From contig NZ_JBNIEU010000004.1 in NCBI RefSeq assembly GCF_049985285.1, positions 62,001 through 126,000 of the forward strand: a DNA stretch of 64,000 nucleotides, written 5' to 3'. Position numbers and translations under genes: made by a program. Origin of the DNA: Aestuariirhabdus sp049985285. Its GTDB lineage: Bacteria; Pseudomonadota; Gammaproteobacteria; Pseudomonadales; Aestuariirhabdaceae. The notes beneath the pieces were generated by a model. The model made no database searches and had not been told where the DNA came from. It was given only the letters and a program-made list of their open reading frames with translations. This document shows, in pieces, positions 25,195 to 34,481 of the stretch (positions within the stretch are counted from its first letter, which is position 1; each line of letters opens with the position of its first letter).

Positions 25195-26262
25195 ATGACA
25201 AACCTACCAATTGAGAACCTAAACATTGAATCTCAGGAGATTCTGATCACTCCCGGTGAGCTGAAAGCTGAAATACCGCTCAGTGATGCCGCATACCAAA
25301 CCGTTGACCAGGGTCGCCAGGTCATTCGCGATATTCTCGATGGCAGTGACCATCGCCTGTTTGTCGTCGTCGGCCCCTGCTCTATCCACGACACTGAAGC
25401 GGCAATGGACTACGCGCGCAAGCTTAAAGCGCTGGCGGAGGAGGTTTCCGATACTCTCTATTTGGTAATGCGGGTCTATTTCGAAAAACCCCGCACCACC
25501 GTAGGCTGGAAAGGTCTTATTAATGACCCCTTCCTCAATGACTCTTTCAAGATTCAGGATGGACTGCACATAGGCCGGCGGCTGCTCATGGATGTCTCCG
25601 AACTGGGCCTGGCCACCGCAACCGAGGCGCTGGATCCTATCTCTCCCCAGTACCTGCAGGATCTTATTTCCTGGTCCGCCGTCGGTGCTCGTACCACCGA
25701 AAGCCAAACCCACCGCGAGATGGCCAGCGGCCTGTCCTGTGCTGTTGGCTTCAAGAACGGCACCGATGGAGGCCTCAGCGTGGCGATCAACGCACTGCAG
25801 TCGGTTTCCAGCCCACACCGATTCCTCGGAATCGACCATAACGGCCAGGTCGCGATCACCCACACCAAGGGAAATCCCTATGGTCATGTGGTCCTGCGTG
25901 GCGGCGATGGCAAACCCAACTACGACTCGGTTAATGTTGCACTCTGCGAGCAGGCGCTGGAAAAGGCGTCAATTGCTCCCAACATCATGGTCGATTGCAG
26001 CCACGCCAACTCCAATAAAGATCCCGCCCTGCAACCGCTGGTATTGGATAACGTCAGCAATCAGATCCTTGAAGGCAACCGATCCATTGTGGGCCTTATG
26101 ATCGAAAGCAACCTCGGCTGGGGCGCTCAGAAGATGAGCGACAACCTTGAATACGGCGTATCAATAACCGACGCCTGTATCGACTGGAAGGCTACCGAAA
26201 AAGCATTGCGCAACATGCGCGAAAAACTGAAAGATACCCTGCCGGGCAGGCGCCAGAGCTAA
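25195..26262 (+). CDS. 3-deoxy-7-phosphoheptulonate (DAHP) synthase, AroF/G/H type
   Basis: 355 residues from the ATG at 25195 (AGGA 8 bases upstream); an upstream in-frame GTG at 25165 has no ribosome site. Class I-alpha DAHP synthase with VVVGPCSIHD (PEP/metal site, about residue 60), VYFEKPRTTVGWKGL (about 95) and the C-terminal metal ligands in VDCSHANSNKDP. It condenses PEP and erythrose 4-phosphate, the first shikimate step. Which amino acid inhibits it cannot be judged here. Single gene with its own terminator. Confidence 0.94.
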   Translation: MTNLPIENLNIESQEILITPGELKAEIPLSDAAYQTVDQGRQVIRDILDGSDHRLFVVVGPCSIHDTEAAMDYARKLKALAEEVSDTLYLVMRVYFEKPRTTVGWKGLINDPFLNDSFKIQDGLHIGRRLLMDVSELGLATATEALDPISPQYLQDLISWSAVGARTTESQTHREMASGLSCAVGFKNGTDGGLSVAINALQSVSSPHRFLGIDHNGQVAITHTKGNPYGHVVLRGGDGKPNYDSVNVALCEQALEKASIAPNIMVDCSHANSNKDPALQPLVLDNVSNQILEGNRSIVGLMIESNLGWGAQKMSDNLEYGVSITDACIDWKATEKALRNMREKLKDTLPGRRQS

Positions 26263-26275
26263 AACGCCGCCGCAG

Positions 26276-26302
26276 AAAACCGGGCACTGCCCGGTTTTTT
26301 TT
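26276..26302 (+). terminator. DAHP synthase terminator
   Basis: AAAACCGGGC (26276-26285), loop ACT, GCCCGGTTTT (26289-26298) within an eight-T run ending at 26302. It is 14 bp after the stop. Confidence 0.93.
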
Positions 26303-26384
26303 ATATTCAGGTACTGCCATTTACTCCCAAGCCATCTTGCCAACAAGGCGCGAAAAAATCTCTTTCCCGGAATTCAAAAGCGCT

Positions 26385-26723
26385 CTACCTCAGCTCCGGG
26401 CTCACATCTTCAAAAAAATCAAACGCCATCTGATGTGCAGGAACTCGACATTCGGTGTCGGCAAAACTGTGCACCCTTTGCTTTGTCACAACAAGCGGTT
26501 CAGCCTGACGCCCCAGCACCGACACGCAGTGGAGACAGATACCCGTCAGGCGATCGGGAGTCAGCATGGTATGCTTACTACCGGGAAGCAAGCGGCGGCA
26601 GCACAGAGATAGCTCACCCCTGTCCTCAATATCATAATTCGCCAACACAAGGTGTGACGTTTGGTCATCTATGACACGAACAACTCGATAGCAAGATAGA
26701 AATTTTTGTGGATAGCGCCTCAC
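26385..26723 (-). CDS. small PilZ-like hypothetical protein
   Basis: 112 residues, GTG start with AGGA/AAGG at 4-7 bases. The N-terminus MRRYPQKFLS followed by VIDDQTSHLVLANYDIEDRG resembles a PilZ c-di-GMP domain: paired arginines, then a D-I-x-x-x-G turn in place of D-x-S-x-x-G. The usual serine is absent and only one basic residue follows (K7), so nucleotide binding is doubtful. It occupies an otherwise empty 580-bp gap, divergent from greB and convergent with the DAHP synthase gene. It could be a degenerate PilZ protein or a chance frame; sequence comparison with relatives would decide. Confidence 0.45.
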   Translation of the reverse strand: MRRYPQKFLSCYRVVRVIDDQTSHLVLANYDIEDRGELSLCCRRLLPGSKHTMLTPDRLTGICLHCVSVLGRQAEPLVVTKQRVHSFADTECRVPAHQMAFDFFEDVSPELR

Positions 26724-26842
26724 TTCACCTTCCTATAGAGCCGCATCAAGCCGCCCTTGCCTGCAAAAAAAAGGCGGCTAATATACCCCAATACTGAATT
26801 AAACCCTAGCCGACTCCGGCTAACACAAGGATTGCCCCGCAG

Positions 26843-27385
26843 ATGGGAAGATATCGCCCACCACAACAACCCTCCTCCGCCTACATCACCCCTCAAGGGG
26901 CTGCCAAGCTGAAAGAGGAACTCGATTATCTGTGGCGTAAAAAGCGTCCACAAGTAACCCAGGCCGTTTCAGAGGCGGCGGCACTGGGCGACCGATCCGA
27001 AAACGCGGAGTACATTTATGGAAAAAAACAGTTACGGGAGATTGATCGGCGCGTTCGCTTTCTGCGCAAGCGACTCGAAAAACTGGTGACCGTTGACTAC
27101 CTTCCCGACGATCAAAATCGAGTCTACTTTGGCGCTTGGGTAGAACTGGAAAAAGAGGATGAAAGCCGGGTGCACTACCGAATCGTAGGCCCCGACGAGT
27201 TCGATCTGAACCGGGGATGGATCAGCATGGACGCTCCGCTGGCCAAAGCCTTAATCGGTAAAGCCGTAGAGGAGGAAGTTTGGGTCAAGCTACCTTCCGG
27301 AGAGGAGAGCTTCTTTATCGTCACTGTGCGATACGACTCAGCGGCATACAACGGGCACTCGGGGCAGCCATCAACTCCCGGCTAA
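26843..27385 (+). CDS. greB: transcription elongation factor GreB
   Basis: 180 residues, slightly longer than the usual ~160 because of a short C-terminal tail. The N-terminal antiparallel coiled coil carries the acidic tip loop GDRSENAEY (about residues 49-57), which reaches into the RNA polymerase secondary channel and stimulates transcript cleavage. The C-terminal FKBP-like domain contains VGPDEFDLNRGWISMDAPLAKALIG. YITPQGAAKLKEELDYLW and the basic RRVRFLRKRLE favour GreB over GreA. Convergent with nfuA. Confidence 0.95.
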   Translation: MGRYRPPQQPSSAYITPQGAAKLKEELDYLWRKKRPQVTQAVSEAAALGDRSENAEYIYGKKQLREIDRRVRFLRKRLEKLVTVDYLPDDQNRVYFGAWVELEKEDESRVHYRIVGPDEFDLNRGWISMDAPLAKALIGKAVEEEVWVKLPSGEESFFIVTVRYDSAAYNGHSGQPSTPG

Positions 27386-27417
27386 AACAACACAACCGCC
27401 AGTTCCCACGGTCAAAC

Positions 27418-27442
27418 CTCCCGGTGTAGAAAGCACCGGGAG
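27418..27442. terminator. hairpin between greB and nfuA
   Basis: CTCCCGGTG (27418-27426), 7-base loop, CACCGGGAG (27434-27442), between convergent stops. No long T-run follows. Confidence 0.6.
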
Positions 27443-27453
27443 TTCCTACCCGG

Positions 27454-28044
27454 TTATTTATAGTAGGCGTTGGCCCTTTCACTGTGGTCGGTTACATCAC
27501 GAACACCCTTGAGCTCAGGGATTCGCTCCAGCAGTGTTTTTTCAATACCCTCTTTGAGGGTGACATCGGCCATGCCACACCCCTGGCAACCACCACCAAA
27601 CTGCAACACCGCGAAATCATCGGCCACTTCAACCAGCGTCACCTGTCCACCATGGGCTGCAAGCCCGGGGTTGATCTCGGTAACCAGATAATAGTTAATG
27701 CGTTCATTGACAGAACTGTCGTCACTGATGCGAGGCACCTTGGCGTTGGGCGCCTTAATGGTTAGCTGGCCACCCATACGGTCGGCGGCATAATCAACCA
27801 GAGCCTCTTCCAGGTAAGTTTCACTCTCGGCCTCGATATAGGCGTTAAAGCCCTTCAGCTCCATCACCTTGTCGTCGGGCTTACTCTCTCCCGGTTTGCA
27901 GTACGCGATGCAGGTTTCGGCGTAGGTTGTCCCCGGCTGGGTTACAAAAACTCGAATGCCAATCCCCTCGACCTCTTGCTTCGACAGCAGTTCTCCGAGG
28001 TACTCCTGGGCTGATTCGGTAATAGTGATCAACATCTGGCTCAT
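27454..28044 (-). CDS. nfuA: NfuA, Fe-S cluster carrier protein
   Basis: 196 residues from the ATG at 28044 (an ATG three codons later is also possible; the frame itself runs to 28083). The N-terminal half is a degenerate A-type domain (IRVFVTQPGTTYAETCIAYC). The C-terminal Nfu domain has GGGCQGCGMADVTLKEGIE, with the CxxC that holds a transferable 4Fe-4S cluster at the dimer interface. It delivers clusters to apo-proteins under oxidative or iron stress; likely local clients include AcnD, CysH and the sulfite reductase (inference). Divergent from metH. Confidence 0.95.
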   Translation of the reverse strand: MSQMLITITESAQEYLGELLSKQEVEGIGIRVFVTQPGTTYAETCIAYCKPGESKPDDKVMELKGFNAYIEAESETYLEEALVDYAADRMGGQLTIKAPNAKVPRISDDSSVNERINYYLVTEINPGLAAHGGQVTLVEVADDFAVLQFGGGCQGCGMADVTLKEGIEKTLLERIPELKGVRDVTDHSERANAYYK

Positions 28045-28158
28045 CCATCCACAACAATTGATTGAATACTTTACCCCAAGCAAATGGCTGTGGGTATCTT
28101 TAACCCATCATATTACTTGGTTATTGAGCAACTTCCCATACCTCGTGAATCCCCTTCA

Positions 28159-28188
28159 TTACAGTCACTGCACTTTCTCTGTTAAAAT
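28159..28188 (+). promoter_or_regulatory. possible metH promoter
   Basis: TTACAG (28159-28164), 18 bp, TAAAAT (28183-28188) in an AT-rich patch ahead of metH. Weak match by eye only. No cobalamin or SAM riboswitch structure was recognised in the 190-bp nfuA-metH gap. Confidence 0.3.
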
Positions 28189-28234
28189 CTTCCCCCACCT
28201 TGAGATTCACCCTACCAACGGCCCGGATACCTTA

Positions 28235-31200
28235 ATGAGCAGTCATAACGAGCGTTACTCTTCCCTGGTTCAAGCACTGAAATCGCGCATCCTGATCCTG
28301 GATGGCGCCATGGGTACCATGATTCAGCGCCACAAGCTTGAAGAGGCCGACTATCGGGGCACACGCTTCGCCGACTACCCGATGGACATCAAGGGCAATA
28401 ACGACCTACTTTCTATCACCCAACCCGACATTATTAAGGGCATCCACCGCCAATATCTGGAGGCGGGCGCCGATATCGTTGAAACCAATACTTTTAACTC
28501 GACCCAGGTCTCCCAGGCGGACTACGGAATGGAGTCGCTGGTCGATGAGATCAATCGGGAATCGGCACGTCTGGCCCGTGAGGCCGCCGATGAGGTCACA
28601 GCCCTCACCCCGGACAGGCCACGTTTTGTTGCCGGGGTACTCGGCCCAACCAGCCAGACCTGCTCCTTGTCACCGGACGTTAACGACCCGGGCGCGCGCA
28701 ATATCACCTTCGATGCGCTGGTTGAAGATTACCTGAAATCCACTCGCGCCCTGGTGGAGGGCGGAGTCGATATACTGCTGATCGAGACCATCTTCGATAC
28801 CCTCAATGCCAAAGCCGCCGTATACGCGGTACAGGAGTATTTCGAGCAGAGCGGCAACCATCTTCCCATCATGATTTCCGGCACCATTACGGACGCCTCT
28901 GGTCGTACCCTGTCTGGACAAACCACCGAAGCCTTCTGGAACTCCCTGGCCCACGCTGCCCCTCTTTCGATCGGCCTCAACTGCGCCCTCGGTGCCAAGG
29001 AGTTGCGCCCCTATGTGCAGGAGCTATCACGGGTCGCCAGTACCTGTGTCTCGGCCCACCCCAATGCGGGACTGCCCAACGAATTTGGCGAGTACGATGA
29101 AACTCCCGAGGAGATGGTTGCGGTCGTCGAAGAGTTCGCCGCCAGCGGGTTCCTGAACATTATCGGAGGCTGCTGCGGCACCACCCCCGACCATATCCGC
29201 CAGATCAGCGAGGCGATGGCAAAACATGCCCCCCGCGAGATCCCCGAAATCAAGCCTGCGTTGCGCCTCGCCGGACTGGAACCCTTCAACGTTGATGGCG
29301 ACTCGCTATTCGTTAACGTTGGAGAGCGTTGCAACGTCACCGGATCTGCGCGCTTCAAACGCCTGATTCTGGAAGAGGATTACGATACCGCACTGGAGGT
29401 CGCTGCCGAGCAGGTAGAAAATGGTGCCCAGGTGATCGATGTCAATATGGACGAAGGCATGCTCGACGCCGTTGCCGCCATGACTCGCTTTCTCAACCTG
29501 ATCGCCTCTGAGCCCGATATCTCGCGCCTGCCGATCATGGTCGACTCCTCCAAATGGGAGGTGATCGAAGCCGGCCTCAAATGCATTCAGGGTAAAGCGA
29601 TCGTTAACTCTATCAGCCTCAAAGAGGGTGAGGCAGAGTTTATCAATAGGGCCCGGGCCTGCCAGCGTTATGGGGCCGCCGTGGTTATAATGGCATTTGA
29701 TGAAGAGGGGCAGGCCGACACCTTTGCTCGTAAAACCGAGATCTGCAAACGCTCTTATGACCTGCTGCTCAACGAGGTTGGGTTTGCTCCCCAGGACATC
29801 ATCTTTGACCCCAATATTTTCGCCGTAGCGACCGGTATCGAAGAGCACAACAACTACGCCGTAGACTTTATCGAAGCCTGCGCCTGGATTCGCCAAAACC
29901 TGCCCTACGCCAATATTTCGGGCGGCGTCAGCAACGTCTCCTTCTCCTTCCGGGGTAACAATCCGGTACGGGAAGCGATCCACTCAGTATTCCTGCTCCA
30001 TGCCATTCGCGCCGGACTCAACATGGGTATCGTCAACGCCGGCCAACTCGCTCTTTACGACGACCTCCCCACCGAACTAAAAAGCGCCGTCGAGGATGTT
30101 GTTCTCAATACAACGCCCGAGGGCACCGAAGCCCTGCTCGCGATTGCCGATAAGTTCCGCGGCGACGACAGCGCAAGCGCAGAACGCAGCGAAGACAAGA
30201 AGTGGCGCCAGTTACCGGTCAACGAGCGCCTCCAACACGCCTTGGTTAAAGGCATATCCAACTTTATAACCGAAGATACCGAAGCCGCGCGACTGATAGC
30301 GACCAAGCCCATCGATGTAATCGAGGGGCCGTTGATGGATGGCATGAATGTGGTCGGAGACCTATTTGGTGCCGGAAAAATGTTTCTACCCCAGGTCGTG
30401 AAATCCGCCCGCGTCATGAAGCAGGCGGTCGCCCACCTGCAACCCTTTATCGAAGCTGAAAAAAGCGAAGGTCAGCAGAGCAATGGTCGCATCCTGATGG
30501 CGACGGTAAAGGGGGACGTACACGATATCGGCAAAAATATTGTTGGCGTGGTGTTGCAGTGCAATAACTTCGAGGTGATTGACCTTGGCGTTATGGTGCC
30601 GTGCGAGACAATCCTCCAAACAGCCGTTGAACAAAAGTGCGATATCATCGGCCTGTCCGGCCTGATCACCCCGTCACTCGATGAGATGGTCACCGTTGCC
30701 AGCGAAATGGAGCGGCAACAGATCGCACTGCCGCTAATGATCGGGGGAGCCACTACGTCCAAAGCCCATACAGCGGTAAAAATTGATCCGAAACTGCACT
30801 GTACCCAGGTGGTTTATGTGCCTGACGCATCCCGGGCTGTTGGTGTTGCCAGCGCCCTGATCTCTGACCGCCAGCGCCCTGAGCTATTTGCCGAGCTAAA
30901 GGATGAGTACACCGCGGTTCGTGAGCGAGTCTCCAAGCGCACGGTGCGCGGTACCGTCCATAGCTACCCGGAAGCGATCTCCCAGCGCCCACAATTGGAT
31001 TGGAATACCTACACGCCACCTGCACCACTGCAGCCGGGCCTCCACCATTTCGATGATTACCCGCTGCAAGAGCTGGTTGACTACATCGACTGGACTCCGT
31101 TTTTCATCAGCTGGGATCTAGCTGGCAAGTTCCCCGCTATCCTCGAAGATGAAGTGGTTGGTGAGGCCGCCACTGACCTGTTCGAAAACGCGCAAAAAAT

Positions 31201-31942
31201 GTTAAAACGTATCATCGACGAAAAGTTGATTCGCGCCAGCGCCGTTGTCGGTCTATGGCCCGCCAACTGCGTAAACGATGACGATATTGAGCTCTACCGG
31301 GACGAATCCCGCAGCGATGTCATCAACACCCTGTGCCACCTGCGCCAACAGCACAGAAAGCAGGGCAACACCAAACCTCTCAGCTCATTGGCTGATTTTG
31401 TCGCGCCCAAATCCAGTGGCTTGCAAGACTACGTCGGGGGCTTCGCCGTCACCACCGGTATCGGTGCCGATGAGCTGGCCCACGAGTTCGAACAGGCCCA
31501 CGACGATTACAATGCCATTTTGGTCAAATCCCTCGCCGACCGCCTCGCCGAAGCTCTGGCGGAGCGTATGCATGAACGTGTTCGTAAGGAGCTGTGGGGA
31601 TACGAGCCCCAGGAAGCGCTGGATAACAGCGCACTCATTCGCGAACAGTATCGGGGGATCCGCCCGGCCCCCGGTTACCCTGCCTGCCCGGACCACACCG
31701 AAAAGAGCAAACTGTTCGAGCTGCTGGATGCAGAACGGCTTTGCGGCATGCAGCTGACATCCAACTACGCCATGCACCCTGCCGCATCGGTCTCCGGCTG
31801 GTATTTTTCGCACCCCGAGTCGCGCTACTTCCCGCTCGGAAATATCAATCGTGATCAGGTCGAAAGCTATGCCGGCCGTAAGGGGATGTCCGTTGACGAG
31901 GTGGAGCGCTGGCTGCGTCCTGTACTGTCCTACGATGCCTGA
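28235..31942 (+). CDS. metH: cobalamin-dependent methionine synthase
   Basis: 1235 residues from the ATG at 28235; the open frame extends 93 codons upstream through nfuA but family length and the start of ILDGAMGTMIQ support this one. Modules in order: homocysteine/zinc domain (1-~330; zinc cysteines in LNCALGA and GGCCGTT), folate domain (~350-620; VNVGERCNVTGS), cobalamin cap and Rossmann domain (~660-900; DVHDIGKNIVGV near 760 with the cobalt-ligand histidine), and the AdoMet reactivation domain (~920-1235; RGIRPAPGYPACPDH). It transfers methyl from methyltetrahydrofolate to homocysteine. All modules look intact. Confidence 0.97.
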   Translation: MSSHNERYSSLVQALKSRILILDGAMGTMIQRHKLEEADYRGTRFADYPMDIKGNNDLLSITQPDIIKGIHRQYLEAGADIVETNTFNSTQVSQADYGMESLVDEINRESARLAREAADEVTALTPDRPRFVAGVLGPTSQTCSLSPDVNDPGARNITFDALVEDYLKSTRALVEGGVDILLIETIFDTLNAKAAVYAVQEYFEQSGNHLPIMISGTITDASGRTLSGQTTEAFWNSLAHAAPLSIGLNCALGAKELRPYVQELSRVASTCVSAHPNAGLPNEFGEYDETPEEMVAVVEEFAASGFLNIIGGCCGTTPDHIRQISEAMAKHAPREIPEIKPALRLAGLEPFNVDGDSLFVNVGERCNVTGSARFKRLILEEDYDTALEVAAEQVENGAQVIDVNMDEGMLDAVAAMTRFLNLIASEPDISRLPIMVDSSKWEVIEAGLKCIQGKAIVNSISLKEGEAEFINRARACQRYGAAVVIMAFDEEGQADTFARKTEICKRSYDLLLNEVGFAPQDIIFDPNIFAVATGIEEHNNYAVDFIEACAWIRQNLPYANISGGVSNVSFSFRGNNPVREAIHSVFLLHAIRAGLNMGIVNAGQLALYDDLPTELKSAVEDVVLNTTPEGTEALLAIADKFRGDDSASAERSEDKKWRQLPVNERLQHALVKGISNFITEDTEAARLIATKPIDVIEGPLMDGMNVVGDLFGAGKMFLPQVVKSARVMKQAVAHLQPFIEAEKSEGQQSNGRILMATVKGDVHDIGKNIVGVVLQCNNFEVIDLGVMVPCETILQTAVEQKCDIIGLSGLITPSLDEMVTVASEMERQQIALPLMIGGATTSKAHTAVKIDPKLHCTQVVYVPDASRAVGVASALISDRQRPELFAELKDEYTAVRERVSKRTVRGTVHSYPEAISQRPQLDWNTYTPPAPLQPGLHHFDDYPLQELVDYIDWTPFFISWDLAGKFPAILEDEVVGEAATDLFENAQKMLKRIIDEKLIRASAVVGLWPANCVNDDDIELYRDESRSDVINTLCHLRQQHRKQGNTKPLSSLADFVAPKSSGLQDYVGGFAVTTGIGADELAHEFEQAHDDYNAILVKSLADRLAEALAERMHERVRKELWGYEPQEALDNSALIREQYRGIRPAPGYPACPDHTEKSKLFELLDAERLCGMQLTSNYAMHPAASVSGWYFSHPESRYFPLGNINRDQVESYAGRKGMSVDEVERWLRPVLSYDA

Positions 31943-31957
31943 TTGCCAGGACGCATC

Positions 31958-33280
31958 ATGCAATCACAACGTATAGGCCGCGTTACCTCCCTCGCCTTTC
32001 CGATCATGGGGGGCATGCTCTCCCAGAGCCTGCTCAACCTGGTCGATGCCGCAATGGTAGGCAGTCTGGGGGAAGTTGCCCTGGCGGGGGTTGGCGTCGG
32101 CGCGTACCTCAATTTTCTTGCCGTTTCCATGATCATGGGACTCTCTTCCGGCGTGCAGGCCATTGTCGCACGGCGGATGGGACAGGGGCGCACAGACGAG
32201 TGCGCGCTACCGTTGAATGTCGGCCTGCTCTGCGCGCTGATCATCGCCATTCCCGTTAGCCTGGTTTTTTACGCCGCCTCACCCTGGTTAGTCGCCCTGA
32301 TTAGCAGCGAGCAGGCGGTCACCGACGTTGGGGTAGCCTACTTTGATGCGCGTATCGTTGCATTGTGTGCAGTGGCCATGAATTTCTCCTTTCGAGGCTA
32401 CTGGAACGGTACCCACCGCTCCGCCACTTACCTGAAAGTGATTCTGGTGATGCACGTCGCCAATGTCTTTATTAGCTACGGGCTGATTTTCGGGGCCTTT
32501 GGTTTGCCCCGGATGGGGGCGACCGGTGCCGGCTTTGGAACAACAATCGCCATGCTACTGGGGTCTCTCCTCTACTTCGCTATCACCGCCAGGGCTGCGC
32601 GCCCCCAGGGTTTCCTGTGCAGAGCACCGGACCGCGCGACGCTTAAATCCGTCTTAAGCCTTGCAATACCGAACTCCCTGCAACAGATGCTATTTGCCCT
32701 TGGAATCACGGTTCTGTTCTGGATCATCGCTCGCATCGGAACGGAAGAGCTGGCGGTTGCCCATGTTCTGATCAACCTCGCCCTGTTCCTGATTTTGCCC
32801 GGCGTCGGGTTGGGTATGGCGGCAACCACCCTGGTGAGCAAAGCCCTGGGGGCAAACGAGCCGGACGAAGCCTATCGATGGGGTTGGGATGTGGTGAAGC
32901 TGGCGATCATCGTATTACTGATACTGGGCATCCCCTTCTGGCTTTTCCCTGATGCCATACTGGGTATTTTCCTCGCAAGCGAAGAGGCCCGAGCGATCGG
33001 CCGCCTACCCTTACAGCTCACGGCGGCAGGCATGGTATTGGATGCAGCCGCTATTGTACTGACCCAGGCCTTGCTCGGCGCCGGAGCCAATCGTACGGTG
33101 ATGCGCATCAGCGCTTCCGTGCAGTGGCTGCTCTTTTTACCGTTAGCCTGGATTCTGGGCCCGGTTCTAGGCTACGGATTAAGCGCTATCTGGGCACTAC
33201 AGCTCGGCCAGCGGGCGCTCTCCTCGGTTCTTTTCGCATCAATTTGGCGTCAGCGGCAATGGGTCAGCATCCGCATTTAA
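31958..33280 (+). CDS. MATE-family efflux transporter (NorM/DinF-like)
   Basis: 440 residues from the ATG at 31958 (AGGA 7 bases upstream), 15 bp after the metH stop. Twelve hydrophobic helices in two homologous halves; TSLAFPIMGGMLSQSLLNLVDAAMVG is the first MATE block and LAIPNSLQQMLFALG the matching start of the second half. It should export cationic or aromatic compounds in exchange for sodium ions or protons. The tight spacing implies cotranscription with metH and the following lipoprotein gene, though no functional link is known. Confidence 0.88.
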   Translation: MQSQRIGRVTSLAFPIMGGMLSQSLLNLVDAAMVGSLGEVALAGVGVGAYLNFLAVSMIMGLSSGVQAIVARRMGQGRTDECALPLNVGLLCALIIAIPVSLVFYAASPWLVALISSEQAVTDVGVAYFDARIVALCAVAMNFSFRGYWNGTHRSATYLKVILVMHVANVFISYGLIFGAFGLPRMGATGAGFGTTIAMLLGSLLYFAITARAARPQGFLCRAPDRATLKSVLSLAIPNSLQQMLFALGITVLFWIIARIGTEELAVAHVLINLALFLILPGVGLGMAATTLVSKALGANEPDEAYRWGWDVVKLAIIVLLILGIPFWLFPDAILGIFLASEEARAIGRLPLQLTAAGMVLDAAAIVLTQALLGAGANRTVMRISASVQWLLFLPLAWILGPVLGYGLSAIWALQLGQRALSSVLFASIWRQRQWVSIRI

Positions 33281-34350
33281 ATCCCATTGAGCGCCCCCCT
33301 TGCCTCGTAGTGGTGAGCCTTTTCATGTTCATGCTGGGGGGCTGCGAAGCCCCAGGCTATTACTGGCAGGCCGGCGAAGGACAGTGGCAGCTTCTTCATC
33401 AACGACAAGAGGTCGCCGAACTGATCGAGTCGGAGCAGACCCCCGAGCAACTGCGGGAGCGACTGCTGACCAGCCAACAGATGATCGACTTCGCCCATCA
33501 GGCCCTTAAGTTGCCAGACAACGGCAGCTATCGACACTATGTCGATCTCGAACGGCCCTACGTGGTATGGAATCTTTTCGCCAGCGAGGAGTTTTTAATA
33601 GAGCCCTACCAATGGTGCTACCCGGTGGCGGGTTGCTTGAATTACCGAGGCTATTTTGATCCGGAATCTGCCGATCAGGCGGCCACCAAAATGGCCCAAC
33701 AGGGCTTTGATACATGGGTTGGTGGTGTCAGGGCCTATTCCACACTGGGGTGGTTCAGCGACCCGTTGCTAAACACCTTTATTTACCAGCAAGAGCTGGG
33801 GCTGGCGGAGCTGATCTTCCACGAAATGGCCCACCAACGGGTCTTCGCCAAGGGCGATACCGAATTTAACGAAAGTCTCGCCACCGTGATTGCCAACGAG
33901 GGAGTTCGCCGCTGGGCGCTCAGGAGTAACCTTCACTACGACCGCCATGAAGTAGAGACCGAGAGGAACAACCGTCAAGCCTTTGCGCTACTGGTCAAAG
34001 AGACCCGTGACCAACTACAGGCACTCTATCGCCGCCCCCTTGATGATTCGACGAAGCGAGCCCAAAAACAGCAGGTTCTTCAACAACTGCGCATCGAATA
34101 CCAGCGCCGCCGCCGCGCACAATGGCAAACCTTCGACCGTTACGATGACTGGGTGGCGGGTGACCTCAACAACGCCAAGCTGAGCACGGTGTCGAGCTAT
34201 TATCGCTGGGTTCCTCTTTTCGAGTCATTGCTGCAAGAGAGCGACCGCGATCTCGACGCGCTCTACTCAGAACTGGATCGTCTAGCGGCGATGCCCCCCC
34301 AGAAGCGTCGCGGTGCATTGCATAAGCTGGAGACTTCTTATAACAAATAA
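33259..34350 (+). CDS. putative zinc aminopeptidase lipoprotein (PF10023 type)
   Basis: 363 residues from the ATG at 33259, overlapping the MATE gene by 22 bp. The N-terminus ends in a lipobox (FMLGGC), so it is probably an envelope lipoprotein. The HEMAHQ zinc motif at about residues 189-194, with a following NESLATVIANEG that can supply the third ligand, marks a metallopeptidase. Flanking GWFSDPLLNTF and the C-terminal Arg/Gln-rich helices fit the PF10023 family annotated as predicted aminopeptidase. Natural substrate unknown. Start could be one of several GTG codons further in; the lipobox fixes the mature protein. Confidence 0.82.
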   Translation: MGQHPHLNPIERPPCLVVVSLFMFMLGGCEAPGYYWQAGEGQWQLLHQRQEVAELIESEQTPEQLRERLLTSQQMIDFAHQALKLPDNGSYRHYVDLERPYVVWNLFASEEFLIEPYQWCYPVAGCLNYRGYFDPESADQAATKMAQQGFDTWVGGVRAYSTLGWFSDPLLNTFIYQQELGLAELIFHEMAHQRVFAKGDTEFNESLATVIANEGVRRWALRSNLHYDRHEVETERNNRQAFALLVKETRDQLQALYRRPLDDSTKRAQKQQVLQQLRIEYQRRRRAQWQTFDRYDDWVAGDLNNAKLSTVSSYYRWVPLFESLLQESDRDLDALYSELDRLAAMPPQKRRGALHKLETSYNK

Positions 34351-34370
34351 AACACAACATATAGAAAAAC

Positions 34371-34385
34371 ATTCATTTATCGAAT
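34371..34385 (+). promoter_or_regulatory. CysB-like box before cysI
   Basis: ATTCATTTATCGAAT, differing from the 23238-23252 box at two positions and sharing flanking ATATA and A-rich runs. It is 96 bp before the cysI ATG, in the same orientation and at nearly the same distance as the box before the TSUP gene. Confidence 0.6.
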
Positions 34386-34481
34386 AAGTAAAAACTGCTA
34401 ATCTCGCAGCCAGACGCTAGGGAATTACTGCCAACACCTGACCGGTGCCTGCACCGCACTTTCGAGACCGGATACCCCTCG

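Noticed and set aside
27956..28234. 93-codon N-terminal extension of metH
   Set aside because: It would overlap nfuA and the divergent promoter region; family length and the ILDGAMGTMIQ start support the ATG at 28235.
28045..28234. Possible cobalamin or SAM riboswitch before metH
   Set aside because: The gap is under 200 bp and I could not find the conserved cobalamin-box or SAM-box cores.
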